Below, piece after piece: positions 58,345 through 64,000 of a stretch of 64,000 nt of DNA. Source of the stretch: Variovorax paradoxus. GTDB lineage: Bacteria; Pseudomonadota; Gammaproteobacteria; Burkholderiales; Burkholderiaceae_C. Both the position numbers and the translations under genes were made by a program. The first letter of the stretch is position 1; every line of letters begins with the position of its first letter. The notes under the pieces are model-generated. The model did not search any database. It saw only the letters and a program-made list of their open reading frames with translations, and was not told the origin of the DNA. The stretch covers positions 1,548,001-1,612,000 of the forward strand of contig NZ_CP102931.1 of NCBI RefSeq assembly GCF_024734665.1, in the 5' to 3' direction.

Positions 58345-58815
58345 CGGATTTGATCCTGTCGTTGGTACAGGCCGGTTAGCTCTGTATGCGGCGATGCGGC
58401 ACGGCAGAGAACGCAGCAAGTTGCTTCGTTGCCGCAATATATATGGCTGGCGAGAGAGCGTCACGCAATTCGTTACAACAATATCAGGACATGCTCTGGA
58501 CGGCTTGCTCCGAATCAGAATGCTTAAGTTTTAGTTCGAACAAATGTGGAGCCGGCATTCGGGGAAGAGAGAGCGGCTCTTCCGGCAACCGACTGGAAGC
58601 AATGTTGAGCGCCGCCGCACCGGGCGGTGTTGAGATGGATCAAGCGCCGCTTCAACCTGTCGATTCGCAGCGCGGTGGTTGATCGCCCGGCGCAACGACG
58701 ACGCTTCCTGTGCTCGCGCCCCGAAACAGAAGCGCCAAAACGAAAACGTAGCCAAGTCCAAGACTCGCATAGATGCGTCCCCCGGAAGCGGGGCGCCGCT
58801 CGCTAGAGTTGTTAC
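58345..58815. other. Intergenic region between divergent signalling and hydrolase genes
   Basis: About 470 bases with the promoters of both flanking genes; an AT-rich patch (AATATATATGG near 58437) is the best core promoter candidate for the signalling gene. Apart from the possible gene remnant at 58652-58800, no coding frame, repeat or RNA was recognised. Confidence 0.5.
58652..58800 (-). pseudogene. Possible C-terminal remnant of a YnfA-like membrane protein
   Basis: The minus frame ending at a TGA at 58652 reads PASGGRIYASLGLGYVFVLA followed by LL, which resembles the C-terminal part of YnfA (UPF0060) proteins, typically GRVYAAYGGVYVAVALLW. The rest of the protein is missing on both sides: upstream runs into the FAA hydrolase gene and downstream diverges and stops. 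Short match, so tentative. Confidence 0.25.
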
Positions 58816-59520
58816 ATGATTTCTGCCACCGACACCCTCTACGCCATTGCACCCGCGCCCGTTCACTCCCTGCCCATCCAGGGCGAACGCGCACGCTTCC
58901 CGGTCAACCGCATCTTCTGCGTGGGTCGCAACTATTCAGAACACGCCCGCGAAATGGGCCACAACCCCGACCGCGAGCCGCCGTTCTTCTTCATGAAGCC
59001 GGCCAGCGCCATCGTGGCCGACGGCGGCGAGTTCGCCTATCCGACGCTCTCGAACGACGTGCACCACGAGATCGAACTGGTGGTCGCGCTCAAGACCGGC
59101 GGATCGAACATCGCCGCTGCCGATGCGCTCAGTCACGTGTACGGCTATGCCGTCGGCCTCGACATGACCCGCCGCGACCTGCAGGGCGAGGCCAAGAAGA
59201 TGGGCCGCCCCTGGGACACCGGCAAGGCCTTCGACGGCTCCGCGCCCTGCGGCGAGTTGGTGCCCGTGGCCAAGGCCGGCCACCCGGCTACCGGCGAGAT
59301 CCGCCTCGAAGTGAATGGCGCGCAACGCCAGGTCGGCGACCTCGCCGACATGATCTGGAACGTGCCCGACACCATCGCCTACCTGTCGACCCTGTTCACG
59401 CTGCAGCCTGGCGACCTGATCTTCACGGGCACACCGGCCGGCGTGGCGGCCGTGCAGCGCGGCGACCGCATGCGCGGCAAGGTGGCGGGCGTCGGCGCGC
59501 TGGAAGTCGTGGTCGTCTGA
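58816..59520 (+). CDS. Fumarylacetoacetate hydrolase-family protein
   Basis: 234 residues, the short bacterial form of the FAH fold. Conserved parts: INRIFCVGRNY-like NRIFCVGRNYSEHAREMG, FFFMKPASAI, the metal-binding Glu pair in VHHEIELVVAL, the Asp in GYAVGLDMTRRDLQ and the closing LQPGDLIFTGTPAGV. Members hydrolyse acylpyruvates or decarboxylate oxaloacetate. Stands alone, followed after 104 bases by an AraC gene. Substrate not assignable. Confidence 0.92.
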   Translation: MISATDTLYAIAPAPVHSLPIQGERARFPVNRIFCVGRNYSEHAREMGHNPDREPPFFFMKPASAIVADGGEFAYPTLSNDVHHEIELVVALKTGGSNIAAADALSHVYGYAVGLDMTRRDLQGEAKKMGRPWDTGKAFDGSAPCGELVPVAKAGHPATGEIRLEVNGAQRQVGDLADMIWNVPDTIAYLSTLFTLQPGDLIFTGTPAGVAAVQRGDRMRGKVAGVGALEVVVV

Positions 59521-59624
59521 GCCTGAAGACAGTCCGCGCATCGGACCTGCCGGGCCTGGCCGCCTCGCGTGGCCGCAAGTTGGCGTACCCTCGCGGGCAG
59601 ACGCCTGCCGCCACGCCCGTTCCG

Positions 59625-60542
59625 ATGCGCCCCTCTCCCTCCACGTCCGTTCGCACCTACGGCATGCACGAGCGTGCCGACCACCTCGACTTCGACATCC
59701 GCTTTCAGGGTGCGCGCAACGAACTCACGCTGCCGCACCGGCATGCGTACTTCCAGATCCAGATCGGCATCGAAGGCAGCTCTCAGCAGGCCATCGGCGG
59801 CGAGGTGCGTCCCTTCGGGCCGCGCCACCTGAGCTTCGTACTGCCGTACCGGGTGCACGTGATTCCGCATCCGCCCGAGGCGCTGTACTGCATCGTCAAC
59901 TTCGACCAGCGCTTTTTGTGGCCCGAGCTCGAGGTCGATGCGCTCGATCTCGACGACGTGTCGCTCGCGCGCTACCCCGACCTCGCGCCCTTCCTGTTCC
60001 AGGAGTACGTCGACTTCGCCTTCGACGACGCCGACTTCGCGCGCATCCGCGGCTGGCTCGACGAGCTGCATGCATTGAACGCGGGCCGCAACTTCGGCGC
60101 CAAGATCGCGATGCGCGGCATCGTGCAGCAGATCATCGGGCTGGCCTGCATGCGGCAGGAGCAGGCGCTGATGCGCCTTTCACTCCAGCACAACGGCAAG
60201 ACATCGCAGCGCGACGCGTTGCAGCGCGTGGTGCGCTACGTGCGCGACAACCTCGACAAGCCGCTGTCGCTGACCGATGCGGCCGCCGCTGCGTTCCTCT
60301 CGCCCAACTACCTCGCCAACCTGCTGCGCAAGGAAACCGACCGCACCTTCACCGACCTTGTGACCGAGCGGCGCATCGAGCGGGCGAAGGAACTGCTGTC
60401 GTCCACCTCGCTGCTGGTGCGGGAGATTGCGCACCAGTGCGGCTTTACCGACGAGGCGTATTTCAACCGGCGCTTTCGGCAGTGGGTGGGTAGCACGCCG
60501 CGCAACTTCCGGCGCGACCACGTGGTGAATACGCGAGGTTGA
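59625..60542 (+). CDS. AraC-family transcriptional regulator
   Basis: 305 residues from ATG 59625. An N-terminal cupin-like sensing domain (LTLPHRHAYFQIQIGIEGSS) and a C-terminal pair of helix-turn-helix units at about 205-295 (LSLTDAAAAAFLSPNYLANLL and IAHQCGFTDEAYFNRRFRQW). Could control the preceding FAA hydrolase gene; effector unknown. No strong ribosome site is visible, so the start may be slightly different. Confidence 0.88.
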   Translation: MRPSPSTSVRTYGMHERADHLDFDIRFQGARNELTLPHRHAYFQIQIGIEGSSQQAIGGEVRPFGPRHLSFVLPYRVHVIPHPPEALYCIVNFDQRFLWPELEVDALDLDDVSLARYPDLAPFLFQEYVDFAFDDADFARIRGWLDELHALNAGRNFGAKIAMRGIVQQIIGLACMRQEQALMRLSLQHNGKTSQRDALQRVVRYVRDNLDKPLSLTDAAAAAFLSPNYLANLLRKETDRTFTDLVTERRIERAKELLSSTSLLVREIAHQCGFTDEAYFNRRFRQWVGSTPRNFRRDHVVNTRG

Positions 60543-60569
60543 TTTCCCTCGGATCAAGTCCTCGACTGA

Positions 60570-62108
60570 TCAGGCCTGGGTCACGCCGTCGATGGGACTT
60601 ACGTCGCCTACGAACTGCAGCAGGTCCACCATCGTAAAAGTCCCAGGCGTGCGCGAGGGAAGAGTCGGCGTCCAGTCGGGGCCTTTCTTCCAAAGGTAGG
60701 ACTCATGATCGCCGTGGACCAAACCGATGAAGACTTCCGCCACGATACGCGCGCCCACAGGCCCCAATCGCTCGCCGCCCTCTCTGACCGACGCTTCCTT
60801 GAGGATGTAGTACCACAAGGGCGTCTGCTCATGTAGTCCCTGCGCCTTGGCCACCGCGCCGTCCGTGCCGGACGAGATCTCGGCGCTTGTCAAAGGGTTG
60901 GGCACTTCCATTGACTGCGCAACCGATTGGCCTGAAGGCAGTCCGAGCATCACGCCCCGCTTCAGGTTCAGGAACGGCAGGCTGGCACCGCCAGGCAGCG
61001 TATGCAGCGTCTTGACGACGAAAGGATCGATGCGCCGCGCATGATTGAGCGTGACCCCTGGTGGGTTGTTGCCGAAATCGTAGAAGCGCCGCCAGTCGAT
61101 GATCCAGTTGCTGGCGAGCTTGCTTATCGGAGTCGGAGCGGTGAGCGGATTGGGCGCCAGGTCACCCACGATGCCACCTGAGAGGCCGGAGAACGCGAAG
61201 AGAAGTCCCAGCGAGGCGGGTGCGAGCCCGCCCGGGGTGAAGACTCTGTTATGGCTGTAGACCTCCCGAACCATGCTGTGTCCGAGCCGGTAGGCCGCAC
61301 CGGAGAACTCCACGGGCATGTAGGGCGTCTTCTTGAACCGGTAGAACTGGCGGCCCTCGTTGAGAACGCGAGCCACGATGCCGTCTTCGGTGAGCCGTTC
61401 CACGAAGTCGTGCAGCACGAGCCATTGATAGTGCCAAGTCACCTCGCGCCGGGCTTGAAAGAAGAGCTCGGCGGGCGTGGGAGCCGTTGGCGAAGCCATC
61501 AGCAGGTCCACCACCTTGTTGTGGAACTTCATGAAGGCCAGATGAGTTTGTGCGACCAGCAGGTTCTCGTCATTGCGATGGTCGCCGATCAAGGCCTGGC
61601 CCTCGGGGCTTCTCGGAAGGTCGTTGGGGAACACGCCAGGTATGTCGGCCGCATTCTGTTGAAAGCCCAGGGTGGTCTTGCCGATCAGCAGCTTCGCGCT
61701 CGGCGCGTTGTTGGGGCCGCGGGCGTAGAGGTGCGGGCTGCCGTCCGGACCTCGCCCATAGATCGAGTCCAGGTCCAGCGCCGGCGTCCTGAAGTTCTCG
61801 ACCCCGGTCGGGTCCTCCAGCTTGTCGCCGATGGAGGTCAGATCCAGCGTGATGTCGTGGTCGACGAACTGGCCCAGATAGGTGAACCCCGCCGGCACTC
61901 GTGCGTTGTCTGCGCTGCTGTTGTCGTCCAGCATTGCAGCGGCGAGCGCCTTCAACTTGTCGTCGGAAACAGAAAGAGGCGCCAGGTGAGGGAACATCCG
62001 GCCGAACATGCCCGGGTCGCCATGCCCAGCGAGCGCATCCAGCGATCCTTTGGTGGGGTGGCGGCCGGCTCGGCCGTGCTTGGGATCGACACCGATTTCA
62101 TCAGTCAT
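60570..62108 (-). CDS. Animal-type haem peroxidase
   Basis: 512 residues from ATG 62108 with AAGGA upstream. The haem peroxidase fold is recognised by FTYLGQFVDHDITLD, holding the distal His and a calcium- or haem-linked Asp, and by YRLGHSMVREVYSHNRVF, holding the proximal His. No signal peptide, so it is cytoplasmic or leaves by a non-classical path. Bacterial members may make hypohalous acids or take part in defence; role unknown. Convergent with the AraC gene. Confidence 0.88.
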   Translation of the reverse strand: MTDEIGVDPKHGRAGRHPTKGSLDALAGHGDPGMFGRMFPHLAPLSVSDDKLKALAAAMLDDNSSADNARVPAGFTYLGQFVDHDITLDLTSIGDKLEDPTGVENFRTPALDLDSIYGRGPDGSPHLYARGPNNAPSAKLLIGKTTLGFQQNAADIPGVFPNDLPRSPEGQALIGDHRNDENLLVAQTHLAFMKFHNKVVDLLMASPTAPTPAELFFQARREVTWHYQWLVLHDFVERLTEDGIVARVLNEGRQFYRFKKTPYMPVEFSGAAYRLGHSMVREVYSHNRVFTPGGLAPASLGLLFAFSGLSGGIVGDLAPNPLTAPTPISKLASNWIIDWRRFYDFGNNPPGVTLNHARRIDPFVVKTLHTLPGGASLPFLNLKRGVMLGLPSGQSVAQSMEVPNPLTSAEISSGTDGAVAKAQGLHEQTPLWYYILKEASVREGGERLGPVGARIVAEVFIGLVHGDHESYLWKKGPDWTPTLPSRTPGTFTMVDLLQFVGDVSPIDGVTQA

Positions 62109-62268
62109 GACGAATTCCTTTGCTTCGTGTGTGGGGCTTCGAGCAACATGATCGGAGCGGGTTTGCATCCTACGGAGCGGCAGAAGAATTCATATACGCT
62201 GCTCGCGGTAGGCCGGTTGTTTGCGATAGACCGGTTGCGCTAGGAAAGTTCTACAACGAAGAACTCAC

Positions 62269-63801
62269 TCAATAGCCAGGTTCTTTGTTGGGACCGTCCA
62301 ACCTTCCTGCCGCGCGTGCGAGTTGCGACAACTGCTTCACCAGCGGCTCGAATAGCTCCGCCGGCGTGTTGCCATACCCCAGCACCAGCCCGTTGTCCGA
62401 CGGCGTGGGCTGCAGCGCGAAGCCCGATAGCGGTGTGGGCGCAATGCGATGGCGCAGCGCCTTGGCCGCGATAAGTCGATCGTCATAGCGCGCGGGTAGA
62501 CGCACCGTCAGATGTAGGCCGCAGTAGCCACCGTCGATCTCGTGTAGCACTTTGAAATGTTTGTTCAGCGCGAGCCGCAACGCTTGCTGCCGGTCGCGGT
62601 AAAGCCGGCGCATGCGGCCCAGGTGCCGGCTGAACTGCCCGCTCTCGATGAAGTCGGCCATGGCCAGTTGCTCGTGGCGGTGCCCGCCGCGCAGCATCTC
62701 TTCCAACGGCGCCTGCACAGCAGACATCAACTGGGCAGGCAGCACAAGAAAGCCCAGCCGCAGCGACGGAAACATCGTCTTGCTGAAGGTGCCGACGTAG
62801 AGCACGGGTGCGTCGTCCACCAGCCCCTGCATCGCGCCGATGGGCTCGCCCGTGTGGCGGAATTCGCTGTCGTAGTCGTCCTCGATGATCCACGCGCCAT
62901 GCCGGCGGGCCTGCGCGATCAGGTCGAGGCGGCGCGCGATGCTCAGCACGGAACCGACCGGGTACTGGTGCGAGGGCGTGGTGTAGATCAGCCGGGGCGG
63001 GTGCTTCTGCCAGTCGCGTTCGCTCACGCACAGGCCTTCAGCGTCGACCCGTACGGGCACGATGCGCATGTCGCCCGCGTGCATGGCAGCCTTCACGCCG
63101 CGGTAGCCCGGGTCTTCGACCCAGCCGATGTCGCCGGGGTTGGACAGCAGCCGCACGCACAGCGAGATGGCTTCCTGTGCGCCTTCTGCAATGACGACCT
63201 GCTGCGGCTCGCAGCGCACACCGCGTGCCACCGAAAGGTGCCGTGCGATGGCCGCGCGCAGCGCTGATTCGCCCAGCGGATCGCCATAACCCAGCGCGGC
63301 AGAGCCGGCACTGCGGATCGCCCGGTCGAGCGCGCGCCGCCATGCGGCCGACGGAAAGTGCGACAGCGCGGGCACGCCGGGGCGCAGTGCCATGTCTGTC
63401 TCGGCGCGTGACACGCTGGGCTTGATGTTCGAGAGGCGCAGCGCGGTGGTGGGCGTGCCGGCTGGCCTGCCTGCGCGCTTTGGTGGAAGGGCGGGCGACG
63501 AAAGCTCGGTCACGCGCGTGCCCTGTCGGTCGGGCCGCACATAGCCCTCGGCCGCCAGGTGCTCGTAGGTTGCGGTGACGGTGTTGCGCGAGATGGCGAG
63601 CGCCTCGGCGAGCGCGCGCGAACCGGGCAGGCGACTACCCGGCGCAAGGCTGCCGTCGAGGATGGCGCGCTTGAGCCGGTCGTGCAGCTGGCGCTGCATC
63701 GAACCGGCGTCGCGCTCCTTCACGAGCGGAGATTCGAGCAGAGCAGTGGAGGAGGGGATTGGGCGTGGCACCATGGAATAAGGCATGCGTGGCACTTTCA
63801 T
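62269..63801 (-). CDS. MocR/PdxR-family regulator (GntR HTH plus aminotransferase domain)
   Basis: About 510 residues. Start uncertain: GTG 63810, ATG 63801, 63786 and 63774 are in frame and none has a strong ribosome site. An N-terminal GntR winged helix (LKRAILDGSLAPGSRLPGSRALAEAL and NTVTATYEHL) is joined to a fold-type I aminotransferase domain with the PLP Lys in YVGTFSKTMFPSLRLG. Such proteins use PLP to sense vitamin B6 or amino compounds. It is divergent from the GNAT gene at the window edge, its likely target. Confidence 0.9.
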   Translation of the reverse strand: MKVPRMPYSMVPRPIPSSTALLESPLVKERDAGSMQRQLHDRLKRAILDGSLAPGSRLPGSRALAEALAISRNTVTATYEHLAAEGYVRPDRQGTRVTELSSPALPPKRAGRPAGTPTTALRLSNIKPSVSRAETDMALRPGVPALSHFPSAAWRRALDRAIRSAGSAALGYGDPLGESALRAAIARHLSVARGVRCEPQQVVIAEGAQEAISLCVRLLSNPGDIGWVEDPGYRGVKAAMHAGDMRIVPVRVDAEGLCVSERDWQKHPPRLIYTTPSHQYPVGSVLSIARRLDLIAQARRHGAWIIEDDYDSEFRHTGEPIGAMQGLVDDAPVLYVGTFSKTMFPSLRLGFLVLPAQLMSAVQAPLEEMLRGGHRHEQLAMADFIESGQFSRHLGRMRRLYRDRQQALRLALNKHFKVLHEIDGGYCGLHLTVRLPARYDDRLIAAKALRHRIAPTPLSGFALQPTPSDNGLVLGYGNTPAELFEPLVKQLSQLARAAGRLDGPNKEPGY

Positions 63802-63869
63802 TGGAGCCACGATGCGGGTACTTTACGTCCTCCGACCTTGCCGCTCCAGTTTTTCAGAAAGACACCCGC

Positions 63870-64000
63870 ATGCCAGTCCGCCATAACGAATTCGGCCAGT
63901 CCATCGGCCCAGACCTGCCCGAATGGACCCCGCGTTCCCTGCCGCCGCGCCGCCCCCTCGAGGGCCGCTTCTGCACCCTCGAGCCGCTCGATGCAGCAAA
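63870..64000 (+). CDS. GNAT-family N-acetyltransferase, partial
   Basis: The first 43 residues are visible before the right edge. NEFGQSIGPDLPEWTPRSLP followed by RRPLEGRFCTLEPLD is the usual opening of RimJ/RimL-like GNAT proteins of about 230 residues. It is divergent from the MocR gene, a frequent pairing. Acceptor unknown. Confidence 0.8.
   Translation, partial: MPVRHNEFGQSIGPDLPEWTPRSLPPRRPLEGRFCTLEPLDAA

Overview
The window reads as chromosomal DNA of a high-GC betaproteobacterium of the order Burkholderiales, most likely a member of the Comamonadaceae such as Variovorax. This rests on the codon use, a Bug-type (TctC-family) substrate-binding protein, the makeup of the phosphonate locus and many divergent regulator/target pairs. 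It is an inference from protein style; there is no rRNA in the window. I saw no tRNA, rRNA, CRISPR array, transposase or integrase.

Region 1 (1-4101): the 5' part of an NTF2-fold protein gene, then an amidase gene overlapping a Bug-type periplasmic binding protein gene, controlled by a divergent LysR regulator with a clear T-N11-A palindrome in the shared promoter.

Region 2 (4147-18266): a large phosphonate locus. Leftward run: binding protein (phnS-like), ATPase (phnT-like) and fused double permease for 2-aminoethylphosphonate (AEP), then AEP transaminase phnW, formyltetrahydrofolate deformylase purU and a dimethylglycine/sarcosine dehydrogenase-like flavoprotein with a GcvT domain. Rightward run: GntR regulator, phosphonoacetate hydrolase phnA, phosphonoacetaldehyde dehydrogenase phnY, a PhnZ-type HD-domain oxygenase and a phosphonate-associated FAD oxidoreductase. 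PhnW, PhnY and PhnA form a complete route from AEP to acetate and phosphate. The flavoproteins and PurU suggest N-methylated or otherwise modified aminophosphonates are also used. The two runs diverge from one control region holding two TTGA-N6-TCAA palindromes over a strong promoter.

Region 3 (18273-22775): a second FAD amine oxidoreductase in an operon with a polar amino acid-type ABC transporter, divergent from an IclR regulator.

Region 4 (22872-34123): adenine deaminase, MFS transporter/LysR pair, AraC regulator, a lipoprotein Ntn-hydrolase acylase, an MFS efflux protein divergent from a GlxA-type regulator, a short-chain dehydrogenase followed by a clear intrinsic terminator, and a lone BMP-type binding lipoprotein-like protein.

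Region 5 (34124-37122): an islet of lower GC with small unknown genes and a two-gene XRE antitoxin/AbiEii-type nucleotidyltransferase toxin module with its own operator.

Region 6 (37156-44590): LysR/short-chain dehydrogenase pair, a secreted beta-propeller protein, guanine deaminase, dCTP deaminase, a YpfJ-type metalloprotease, a RhlE-type helicase and a small lipoprotein.

Region 7 (44722-54250): an organosulfur cluster. Leftward: acyl-CoA-dehydrogenase-like flavoprotein, SsuA-like binding protein, cysteine dioxygenase-like protein and a four-module rhodanese, all translationally overlapped. Rightward: binding protein, SsuD-like monooxygenase, class II aldolase and two more binding proteins. 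There are four binding proteins but no ABC permease or ATPase.

Region 8 (54247-64000): a DUF1399/GRDP-like protein with six tandem 12-residue Trp-Cys repeats, a CHASE-PAS-GAF-GGDEF-EAL protein, FAA hydrolase, AraC regulator, animal-type haem peroxidase, a MocR/PdxR regulator and the start of a GNAT acetyltransferase.
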